Part shown: positions 1 to 5,571 of the stretch, in pieces
How the letters are laid out: the number at the start of each line of letters is the position of its first letter
Numbering within the stretch: the first letter of the stretch is position 1
Assembly (NCBI GenBank): GCA_043763845.1
Contig: JAYULE010000164.1
Coordinates: 1 to 7,967, forward strand
Direction of reading: 5' to 3'
DNA from: Pseudopedobacter sp043763845
GTDB lineage: Bacteria; Bacteroidota; Bacteroidia; Sphingobacteriales; Sphingobacteriaceae
DNA: 7,967 nucleotides
Notes under the pieces: model-generated
Told to the model about the DNA's origin: nothing
The model's database searches: none
What the model saw: the letters and a program-made list of their open reading frames with translations, nothing else
Program-made: the position numbers and the translations under genes

Positions 1-54
1 TTACCATTAGGGCTTGGGGTTATCTTTTTTTTAAGTTTTGCAACTCAAAATTAG
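1..54 (+). CDS. Possible C-terminal tail of an unidentified gene (partial)
   Basis: Reading from base 1 in frame 1 gives 17 sense codons ending in LSFATQN and a TAG stop at 52-54. The peptide is hydrophobic in the middle (GLGVIFF). It runs off the left edge, so no start or domain is visible. Its last codons lie inside the inverted repeat that recurs at the other end of the window, where the same ATQN-stop reads out of the right edge on the minus strand (stop at 7954-7956). If the repeat is the end of an insertion sequence, this could be the end of its transposase, with about 45 bases between stop and element end. That is inference; I do not recognise the family, and an open frame this short can occur by chance. 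Confidence 0.2.
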   Translation, partial: LPLGLGVIFFLSFATQN

Positions 55-99
55 GTTTTTACAAGCCCTTTTTGTATATTATTTGTTCGGACAGTTATG
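41..99 (+). repeat. 59-bp inverted repeat, left copy
   Basis: Bases 41-99 are identical, without mismatch, to the reverse complement of 7909-7967. The copy starts CAACTCAAAATTAGG and ends GTTCGGACAGTTATG. The match breaks exactly at base 100 (G here, A in the other copy), so the inner border is sharp. The outer border is unknown because the right copy runs off the window. The inward side lies 58 bases before the higA start codon. It may be the end of an insertion sequence or another multicopy element; no transposase or target duplication is visible to prove it. Confidence 0.9.
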
Positions 100-157
100 G
101 AGAAATTTATCTTAATTTCATGATTTTAATTTGCCTAATTAAAAAAAAATTGCTAAA

Positions 158-514
158 ATGGATTTACAAATTATAAAAACAGAAAATGAGTATCAAAATT
201 TATTAAATTGGGTTGATGCTCAATTTGATTTAGGCTATGCACCCGATACCCCACAAGGCGAAAAATTACAAATTGCATTGTTACTTATTAAACAATACGA
301 AGATGCAAATTACGCTATACCTGTGCCTAATGCCTTAGCGGTTGTGAAACTAAAAATGGAAGAAAACGGTTTGCAAAACAAAGATTTGGTTAGCTGGTTA
401 GGTAGCAAAGGATATGTCTCGGCAATTTTAAGTGGTAAAAAACCACTTACCTTAAATATTGCAAGGCTTTTACATCAAAAATTAGGCATTCCTGCTGCGG
501 TTTTGTTGGCTTAG
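158..514 (+). CDS. higA: HigA-type antitoxin, HTH transcriptional regulator
   Basis: This 118-residue protein matches the COG5499/HigA antitoxin family over its full usual length. The N-terminal part has the family pattern TENEYQNLL (residues 8-16), a PDTPQGEKL segment (about 29-37) and a helix ending in QYEDANYAIPVPNA. The C-terminal half is an XRE/Cro-type helix-turn-helix: a KMEENGL turn, the NKDLVSWLGSKGYVSAIL recognition region, then SGKKPLTLNIARLLHQKLGIP. In this family the antitoxin binds and silences a HigB/RelE-like mRNA-cleaving toxin and represses its own promoter. The toxin gene normally sits directly upstream; here only 58 bases separate the start codon from the inverted repeat, and no toxin is visible. 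It is therefore an orphan antitoxin within this window, or one cut off from its partner. The ATG at 158 follows an A-rich stretch, and no Shine-Dalgarno is seen, as is usual in Bacteroidetes. It converges with cobC. Confidence 0.85.
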   Translation: MDLQIIKTENEYQNLLNWVDAQFDLGYAPDTPQGEKLQIALLLIKQYEDANYAIPVPNALAVVKLKMEENGLQNKDLVSWLGSKGYVSAILSGKKPLTLNIARLLHQKLGIPAAVLLA

Positions 515-587
515 GATAATATTATTTACTAAATAAAGCTTCGATGCATCCCCCCTTTTTTTAATATAAATTGATTTGTGCCCCAAA

Positions 588-665
588 CTTTGTATGCTTT
601 GCGCTTTTTTCTTGGTGTGCTTTGCGTTAAAAATAAAAATAAGGATATTAGGTTTTACCGCAAAG
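588..665. repeat. CTTTGCG-rich repeat with imperfect hairpin
   Basis: CTTTG recurs at 588, 597 and 620, with CTTTGCG at 597-603 and 620-626. The second copy begins a stem: CTTTGCGTTAAAA (620-632) pairs with TTTTACCGCAAAG (653-665), 13 bases per arm with one mismatch and a 20-base loop. Similar CTTTGCG/CGCAAAG sequences are scattered between genes in many Bacteroidetes genomes; I rely on memory for that. The function is unknown. It lies downstream of both converging genes and could serve as a weak transcription barrier. Confidence 0.45.
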
Positions 666-710
666 AACAAACAGCGCTTTGTTCAGGTTAGGTAATAGAT
701 TTCAGTCTGC

Positions 711-828
711 CCCTAACGGCTGCTGATTGAAATAAAAATTTGAAGTTAAGAACAAATGTTCACTGTTGTTTGTGATGTCTAAACCAATGCTTGATATGTA
801 CAAATGCTCATTGTTATTCCGTTAGCCC
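711..828. repeat. attC-like element with CTAACGG / CCGTTAG ends
   Basis: CTAACGG at 713-719 is the exact reverse complement of CCGTTAG at 819-825, with 99 bases between them. The outer sequences CCCTAAC and GTTAGCC approximate the integron R'' (RYYYAAC) and R' (GTTRRRY) boxes with one mismatch each. The total length is within the known attC range, and the site lies downstream of a toxin-antitoxin-type gene on the plus strand, a common cassette cargo. Against this, I could not find a convincing inner L''/L' pair, and no integrase or second site is in the window. A chance inverted repeat or another dispersed Bacteroidetes repeat remains possible. Confidence 0.3.
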
Positions 829-861
829 AACTTGCACAAAACCCAATGTTGTATTCCGTTT

Positions 862-1425
862 TTATTTTGTTAGTTTAATGCTGTCTGTGATTGGGTTGTC
901 TGTCAAATTGTAAATAAAAATTTCGTTGTGCCCTACTGGTATTTTAAAAATGTTTTGTAATGGTATTTCTAACAAATATGCCCAAATGCAGCGTATAACA
1001 CCAGCGTGGGTTATTAGCAATACTTTTTTGTATGGCTGTTGTCGTAAGTTGTCTAAAAATAATTTTACTCTATCATATAGTTCAATTAAATTCTCTCCAT
1101 TGGGTGTTTTTACTTTTACAAAATCATTCATCCAATTTTTAAGGTCGTTTTGATTTATGTCGTTCCACTTTTTATTTTCCCATTTACCAAAATTCATTTC
1201 CATTAAAGCATTGGCAAAGTAAATATTTTTAAAACCTAAAGCATTTACTAAGGCTTTACAGCGATGCAAAGGGCTACAAAAAATAGCGTCAAAGTTGTTG
1301 GGTAATTTGTTTTTAAATTGTTCTACATCTTGCAAAAATGTATCTGCCAATTGCACATTGGTTTGTCCATAGCAAGTGTCTTTTCCTGTTGCTACTGGTG
1401 TATGGCGAATTACATATACTTCCAT
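862..1425 (-). CDS. cobC: Alpha-ribazole phosphatase (histidine phosphatase superfamily)
   Basis: This enzyme removes the 5'-phosphate of alpha-ribazole or adenosylcobalamin phosphate in the last step of nucleotide-loop assembly. From the ATG at 1425 the protein has 187 residues. It opens MEVYVIRHTP: the RHT motif (residues 7-9) carries the phospho-accepting His8, with Thr in place of the more usual Gly, as often in CobC. A CYGQT segment, typical of CobC within this superfamily, follows, then SPLHRC (phosphate-binding Arg), EMNFGKWE with the acidic residue, and THAG with the second catalytic His at about residue 140. The open frame extends to 1449, but that upstream start is TTG and adds only eight residues before the RHT strand, so the ATG is preferred. 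The start overlaps the end of cobS by 16 bases, implying translational coupling. Residues 113-150 read as a normal fold; no truncation is apparent. Confidence 0.88.
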   Translation of the reverse strand: MEVYVIRHTPVATGKDTCYGQTNVQLADTFLQDVEQFKNKLPNNFDAIFCSPLHRCKALVNALGFKNIYFANALMEMNFGKWENKKWNDINQNDLKNWMNDFVKVKTPNGENLIELYDRVKLFLDNLRQQPYKKVLLITHAGVIRCIWAYLLEIPLQNIFKIPVGHNEIFIYNLTDNPITDSIKLTK

Positions 1426-2198
1426 AAAGCCAAAAAAGTTAAAAGGCAAACACTTTCAGCTATTTGTTCAACAGCACCCAAGCAGTCGCCTGTGTAGCCA
1501 TTGATCCATTTATTAAAATAGTGTTTTGAATAAAGATAAAGTATTACTAAAGGAATAATTACAAAGCAAAATTTCCATTGAAAAAAGCAGAATACAATTA
1601 ATGGAACAAGTCCGAAAAAATATGCTCCAACTATTTCTTTTAAGCTATGTGCTTTTGCTATTGGCTTTGCTTTACTGGTTTCGTCATCTCTTGAATATTG
1701 TGATGTAAATACAATATTAATTGCAGTTAATCTTGACAAAGAATGATAACTAACAAATAGTAAAGCAATGAATAAATAATTGGACTGATCAATTTTTAAT
1801 AGAATATTGGTTAATGAAAAATATTTTATTGCAAATAAAAAAATTAATGCAATAACGCCATAAGCACCTATACGGCTGTCTTTCATTATATCCAATATTT
1901 TTTCTTTTGTCCAACCGCCACCAAAACCATCAAACGCATCTGCCAAGCCATCTTCGTGAAATGCACCTGTCACTAAAACACCTGCAGTGAGGGAAAACAA
2001 AACAGAAATATTTACATCAAATACGAAGGAACTTAACCAAAATACGATAAACGAAATAACTCCGACTACCCAACCAATTAATGGAAAATATCGGGTAGCT
2101 TTATTAATGTATTCTGGAGAATGATCAATGTCTTTGGGACAAGGAATTCTTGTATAAAACATTAATGCTGTAAAAAATATTTTTATCTCCTCTTTCAT
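1410..2198 (-). CDS. cobS: Adenosylcobinamide-GDP ribazoletransferase (cobalamin synthase)
   Basis: CobS joins adenosylcobinamide-GDP to alpha-ribazole (or its phosphate), releasing GMP, at the inner membrane. The 262-residue protein has the normal family length and several hydrophobic segments (about 41-60, 64-80, 125-150 and two or three more towards the C-terminus). The diagnostic metal-binding motif is HEDGLADAFDGFGGG at residues 81-95, with Glu82, Asp83, Asp87 and Asp90, followed by KDSRIGAYG (106-114). A conserved GYTGDCLGA segment lies near the C-terminus. The N-terminal FYTRIPCP (14-21) also fits. The ATG at 2198 is only two bases after the cobT stop codon, and the 3' end overlaps cobC, so cobT-cobS-cobC must be one transcript. 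Confidence 0.95.
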   Translation of the reverse strand: MKEEIKIFFTALMFYTRIPCPKDIDHSPEYINKATRYFPLIGWVVGVISFIVFWLSSFVFDVNISVLFSLTAGVLVTGAFHEDGLADAFDGFGGGWTKEKILDIMKDSRIGAYGVIALIFLFAIKYFSLTNILLKIDQSNYLFIALLFVSYHSLSRLTAINIVFTSQYSRDDETSKAKPIAKAHSLKEIVGAYFFGLVPLIVFCFFQWKFCFVIIPLVILYLYSKHYFNKWINGYTGDCLGAVEQIAESVCLLTFLALWKYM

Positions 2199-2200
2199 TT

Positions 2201-3205
2201 TTAATCTTTATTGGTTACGCCAGCACTTTCAAAACTTGCCATTTGATTTAAGAAATTTACGGCACTTTGAATAATAGGATAAGCCACTGCACAACCAGTA
2301 CCTTCGCCCAAACGCATATTTAGTTTTAACAGTGGTTCAGCAACCAAATTATTTAATAAGTTTTTATGCCCAAACTCATCGCTTAAATGGCAGAATATAG
2401 CATTGGCAATTATGGAAGGGTTTATTTTGTAAGCGACTAAAAAAGCACTTGTGGCAATAAAGCCATCTACTAAAATGAGCATATTTTTTTCAAAAGCTGT
2501 AAGCATTGCACCACACATCTGGGCTATTTCAAAACCGCCAAAAGTCTGCAATACTGCATTTGGGTTATCAATTTTTCCGTGAAATGCTTGTGCTTTTTTA
2601 AGTATTGAAATCTTATTTTCTAATTGGGTATCATTAAGCCCGGTGCCACGACCAACACAATTTTCAATAGGCAAATTACATAGATAACTCATCAGCATTG
2701 TTGCAGAAGAAGTATTGCCAATCCCCATTTCGCCAAAACCAATGATATTACAATTGCTTTTATAAACATTGGTTACAATTTCATTTCCTTTTTCAAAGCA
2801 CTGTTGCAATTGGGTTTCGGTCATAGCTTTTTCTTGCAAAAAACTTTTTGTGCCTTTTGAAATTTTAGCGTTGATTAAATTTTCGTTTGGCTCAAAATCA
2901 AAATTTACACCAGCGTCCACTACTTTTAAGGCGATTTTATTTTGTATTGAAAAAACATTGATAGCTGCACCACCTTGCAAAAAATTCATCAACATTTGAA
3001 AAGTAACTTCTTGTGGATAGGCACTTACGCCTTCTTTGGCAATGCCGTGGTCGGCAGCAAAAACTACAATAGTTGGATTTAAAAGTTGGGGGGTTAAGCT
3101 GTTTTGAACACTGCTAATCTGAAACGCCAAATTTTCAAGTATCCCCAACGCTCCAAGTGGTTTGGTTTTTAAATCTATTTTGTGTTGTAATTCTTCTTTA
3201 AGCAT
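2201..3205 (-). CDS. cobT: Nicotinate-nucleotide--dimethylbenzimidazole phosphoribosyltransferase
   Basis: CobT transfers phosphoribose from nicotinate mononucleotide to a lower-ligand base such as 5,6-dimethylbenzimidazole, giving alpha-ribazole 5'-phosphate. The protein has 334 residues, near the usual 340-360. Motifs in order are TKPLGALGILE (14-24), FAADHGIAKEGVSAYP (49-64), GEMGIGNTSSA (158-168), GRGTGL, GGFEIAQMCG, and LGEGTGCAVA near the C-terminus. The Glu in that last motif, residue 301, corresponds by motif to catalytic Glu317 of the Salmonella enzyme. All expected elements are present, so the enzyme should be active. Which base it prefers cannot be read from the sequence. The gene lies 31 bases after cobU and two before cobS. 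Confidence 0.95.
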   Translation of the reverse strand: MLKEELQHKIDLKTKPLGALGILENLAFQISSVQNSLTPQLLNPTIVVFAADHGIAKEGVSAYPQEVTFQMLMNFLQGGAAINVFSIQNKIALKVVDAGVNFDFEPNENLINAKISKGTKSFLQEKAMTETQLQQCFEKGNEIVTNVYKSNCNIIGFGEMGIGNTSSATMLMSYLCNLPIENCVGRGTGLNDTQLENKISILKKAQAFHGKIDNPNAVLQTFGGFEIAQMCGAMLTAFEKNMLILVDGFIATSAFLVAYKINPSIIANAIFCHLSDEFGHKNLLNNLVAEPLLKLNMRLGEGTGCAVAYPIIQSAVNFLNQMASFESAGVTNKD

Positions 3206-3236
3206 ATTTTACATTTGTTTAAATATTTAAGCTTTG

Positions 3237-3740
3237 CTATTTTAACTTTATTGGTAAGCCTGAAACCATAAGTATTGCTATATCGGCAGTTTTTGCAATG
3301 TGTTGGTTAACCCAGCCTTGTAAATCGGTAAAGTCTCTGCCATTTTGAGTATCGGCGTGTAAGCCCATACCTATTTCGTTTGAAATAATAATTAAGGTAG
3401 CATCAATAGCTGTTAGCTTCTTAAATTCTGCTTTTATTAAGCGTAAACAAGTTTCAATATTGTATTTATTATCCACAAAATAATTGGTAATCCATAAAGT
3501 AATACAATCAATTACTACCACTCGGTTTTTTATTTGTGATGTAGCAATATAGGTTTCAATTTCTAAATTTTCCCATCGATTATCTCTATCGGATTGATGT
3601 ATTTTTATGCGCTTTTCAAAATTGTTATCCCATTTACGGGCTGTTGCTAAATAAATAGGGTTGTTAGACAAACTTAATGCTAACGTTTGTGCATAACTAC
3701 TTTTACCCGACCTTGCCCCACCTGTTATGTAATAAATCAT
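3237..3740 (-). CDS. cobU: Adenosylcobinamide kinase / adenosylcobinamide-phosphate guanylyltransferase
   Basis: This bifunctional cytosolic enzyme phosphorylates adenosylcobinamide and then transfers GMP to it, making the adenosylcobinamide-GDP used by CobS. The protein has 167 residues, close to the usual 170-185. It begins with the P-loop GGARSGKSS (7-15), then YLATARKWD, and RIKIHQSDRDNRW (44-56), where His48 matches the histidine that is guanylylated in Salmonella CobU (His46). The SNEIGMG segment and the C-terminal GLPIKLK are also typical. The ATG at 3740 is directly followed by the P-loop strand, so the start is secure. It is the first gene after the terminator at 3801-3831. I see no convincing Bacteroidetes promoter in 3741-3800, so its transcription may depend on readthrough or an atypical promoter. 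Confidence 0.94.
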   Translation of the reverse strand: MIYYITGGARSGKSSYAQTLALSLSNNPIYLATARKWDNNFEKRIKIHQSDRDNRWENLEIETYIATSQIKNRVVVIDCITLWITNYFVDNKYNIETCLRLIKAEFKKLTAIDATLIIISNEIGMGLHADTQNGRDFTDLQGWVNQHIAKTADIAILMVSGLPIKLK

Positions 3741-3800
3741 TATTTGTAATTTTAAAACGGTTCAAATAATTAGTAAAAACAATATTTTTAATTTGTTCAC

Positions 3801-3831
3801 AAAAAAAGAGCGATAATTTCTTACCGCTCTT
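3801..3831 (-). terminator. Intrinsic terminator after the uptake genes
   Basis: Read on the minus strand, AAGAGCGGTAA (3831-3821) pairs with TTATCGCTCTT (3816-3806) to give an 11-bp stem with one G-U pair, closed by a GAAA tetraloop. A T run follows (3807-3801), continuous with the stem. On the plus strand the same position is an A-C mismatch and the following sequence is not T-rich, so it acts on minus-strand transcripts only. It lies 16 bases beyond the stop of the DUF6580-type gene and separates btuB-btuG-DUF6580 from cobUTSC. Confidence 0.85.
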
Positions 3832-3847
3832 ATTTGTTTGTAATTTT

Positions 3848-4423
3848 TTAAACGCTTACCGTTTGCCTTTTTAGTACGGCAAACCTCGCTTGCGCAAACT
3901 CAAAACCGCCATAAAGCAAAGCACCATAAACCAGGTTGCCTAGCAATAAATTACGCTCGAAGGGTATGGCTGCCGTTAACGACTCAAAATACCCTATAAT
4001 ACCTTTGCTGTACATTGTGCCGCTAAGCCACGGTTGTATATCGGTTAGTAACCAATGCACCAATACCGATGCCAATGCACCCAGTAAAACGGTACCTGCA
4101 TTTACCTTTTTAATTTGGCTGCCTATAAATACCATAAAGGCAAAGCTTGCGTACACCCATAAAAAGCCATCATAAAAAAGCGTCCATTGCCCAGTATAAG
4201 CGTGGGTTACAAAAATATCGGACACTAATAAGGTTAACAAGGGTGCCAAATAAGCTTTGTATTTATCAGTAAAATAAGTGCCACCAAATAAGGCAATTGC
4301 GCCTATGGGTGTAAAATTACTCATAACCGATTGGTGACCTAAAAATATAAAACGGGTTGCCGCAGCGGCAATTATAATAAGTAGCAATACCCAGTTACGT
4401 AGGTTTATTTTGTTTAAAGACAT
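3848..4423 (-). CDS. DUF6580-type integral membrane protein, putative transport component
   Basis: This 191-residue membrane protein resembles DUF6580 proteins, described in databases as putative transport proteins, by its NFTPIGAIALFGGTYF segment (36-51). Hydrophobic segments fall at about 11-28, 37-51, 57-73, 83-101, 110-127 and 157-176: six, with a charged C-terminal tail. Polar residues sit within or next to membrane segments (Asp69 and His74; His123 and Asp128), as could line a ligand site. Its size and six-segment layout are like substrate-binding (S) components of ECF transporters. Placed after btuB and btuG and under the same riboswitch, it may carry a corrinoid, lower-ligand base or cobalt across the inner membrane; this is inference. 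The frame extends to 4453, but only from a TTG, so the ATG at 4423 is preferred. It sits 58 bases after the btuG-like gene and is closed by a terminator. Confidence 0.75.
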   Translation of the reverse strand: MSLNKINLRNWVLLLIIIAAAATRFIFLGHQSVMSNFTPIGAIALFGGTYFTDKYKAYLAPLLTLLVSDIFVTHAYTGQWTLFYDGFLWVYASFAFMVFIGSQIKKVNAGTVLLGALASVLVHWLLTDIQPWLSGTMYSKGIIGYFESLTAAIPFERNLLLGNLVYGALLYGGFEFAQARFAVLKRQTVSV

Positions 4424-4481
4424 ATTAATTAATTTAAAACGTAAATCTATCAATTATTAAGCGATTAGAAACTTTGTTTTT

Positions 4482-5555
4482 TTATTTATTGATAAAAATA
4501 ACGCCACTGGGTATTACACCAGCTGTAAGTACATATTTTTTCTTTCCTTCTTTATCAAAACAAAAAACTTGGCCATTGCTAGCATAATTTTTAGCATCAG
4601 TTATAAATACTTCGCCTGTTAAATTATCTACATCTACACCGTAAGGTGTTGTAATTGTTGTCTCATCTGTTACAAACTGCTCTTTTTCAACTGTTTCGGT
4701 AATTACATTAAATGTTTTAGCTCCACCTCTAATTGTAAAATAAGCAATATTGCCAGTAATGGTCATATTGCTTCCGTTAAAATTAGTAAATGTGGTTTTA
4801 ACCAAATCGGTTTTGCTATCAATTATGGTTAAAGCAGGTTTAACATCATCATAATTACCCACCGATTTTATATAAACATCGCCATATTGGTCGGCCGCTA
4901 CGCCATTTGGGTTTAAGGTTACTGTAATTTTTTTAATCTCAGTTAAGGTTCCTAAATCAATAACAGAAACTGTTTTGTCGTAATTTGGATAATCTAAACC
5001 TCCCGAGTTGGCAACATATAATTTACCGTTTGCGATAGCCATTTGCTCGGGATTGCGGCCTACGGTAATATATTTTTCTACGTTTAAGGTTGCAGTATCT
5101 AACACGGCAACCGTACCATCGAAACTACTAATAAATGCTTTATTGTTGTTAAAAACAATAAATCGTGGTTGCCTGTTTACACCAGCATCGGTTTTAAAAG
5201 CTATTTGTTTAATTGATTTTGCCGTTCTAGCGTTTAACACTTCAACAGTACTTGATGCGTTTACTACAATGTACATTTTTGAACCGTAAATTTGCGCATC
5301 GTTACCGGTATCGCCCAAGCCACGGTAATTTTCTTGTTTAAAAATATCGGCAGTTAGGCTCTTTGTGTCATAATCGTAATAGCTTAACGATGAGTTGTTT
5401 GAATGAAAACCGCCTTCGTTCAAAATAAATATCCCTTTACGTACGGGTAAAATATCGGGTAAAATTTCTTCGTTTCGGTTTTTGCGACAGCCTATAATGC
5501 TGGTGGTAATTAGTAATAATGCGGTGCTTTTTAGAATTGTTTTTTGAAAATTCAT
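4482..5555 (-). CDS. btuG: BtuG-like surface lipoprotein, YncE/DUF5074-type beta-propeller
   Basis: The 357-residue product starts with a lipoprotein signal: basic MNFQKTILK, a hydrophobic core, and lipobox IIGC with the lipidated Cys23. The mature protein is built of propeller-like repeats: GIFILNEGGFHSNNSSLSYY (41-60), IYGSKMYIVVN (89-99), GRNPEQMAIANGKLYVANSG, LNPNGVAADQYGDVYI, and GVDVDNLTGEVFITDA near the end. This is the DUF5074/YncE pattern of Bacteroides BtuG, a surface protein that binds cobalamin very tightly and caps the receptor BtuB. The gene lies 16 bases after the btuB-like gene under the same cobalamin riboswitch, which supports that role. Similar propellers without corrinoid binding exist, so the exact ligand is inferred. 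No standard surface-export signal is obvious after the cysteine (CRKNRNEE). Confidence 0.8.
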   Translation of the reverse strand: MNFQKTILKSTALLLITTSIIGCRKNRNEEILPDILPVRKGIFILNEGGFHSNNSSLSYYDYDTKSLTADIFKQENYRGLGDTGNDAQIYGSKMYIVVNASSTVEVLNARTAKSIKQIAFKTDAGVNRQPRFIVFNNNKAFISSFDGTVAVLDTATLNVEKYITVGRNPEQMAIANGKLYVANSGGLDYPNYDKTVSVIDLGTLTEIKKITVTLNPNGVAADQYGDVYIKSVGNYDDVKPALTIIDSKTDLVKTTFTNFNGSNMTITGNIAYFTIRGGAKTFNVITETVEKEQFVTDETTITTPYGVDVDNLTGEVFITDAKNYASNGQVFCFDKEGKKKYVLTAGVIPSGVIFINK

Positions 5556-5571
5556 AATTTTTGATTTAAGT

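Larger units (their letters stand above)
515..861. other. Gene-free stretch between higA and cobC
   Basis: No credible gene lies here. A 62-codon frame on the minus strand (482-670) has no family resemblance and overlaps the end of higA. The stretch holds a CTTTGCG-rich repeat with a hairpin (588-665), an attC-like pair of ends (711-828), a run CCCCCC followed by seven T (549-561) without a stem before it, and an 8-base direct repeat ATTCCGTT at 816-823 and 853-860. No canonical terminator is seen for either converging gene, although the 620-665 hairpin could slow polymerase. Confidence 0.7.

Noticed and set aside
100..157. Possible remnant of a HigB toxin
   Set aside because: The frame 100-123 would end EKFILIS-stop, but it is too short and has no toxin signature.
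543..561. Possible terminator after higA (GATGCATC, CCCCCC, then seven T)
   Set aside because: GATGCATC is a palindrome without a loop, and no stable stem directly precedes the T run.
482..670. 62-codon open frame on the minus strand
   Set aside because: It overlaps the 3' end of higA and the CTTTGCG repeat, is lysine/isoleucine-rich as expected from AT-rich noncoding DNA, and shows no family motif.
926..1153. 75-codon open frame on the plus strand inside cobC
   Set aside because: It lies opposite the conserved cobC frame, which carries all catalytic motifs; the frame is a shadow.
1426..1449. Longer cobC start at 1449
   Set aside because: The codon is TTG, it deepens the overlap with cobS to 40 bases, and it adds eight residues not expected before the RHT strand; the ATG at 1425 is better.
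4424..4453. Longer start for the DUF6580-type gene at 4453
   Set aside because: The codon is TTG and the added ten residues lie before the natural basic N-terminus; the ATG at 4423 is better.
5008..5289. 93-codon open frame on the plus strand inside the btuG-like gene
   Set aside because: It is antisense to a conserved lipoprotein propeller and has no recognisable features of its own.
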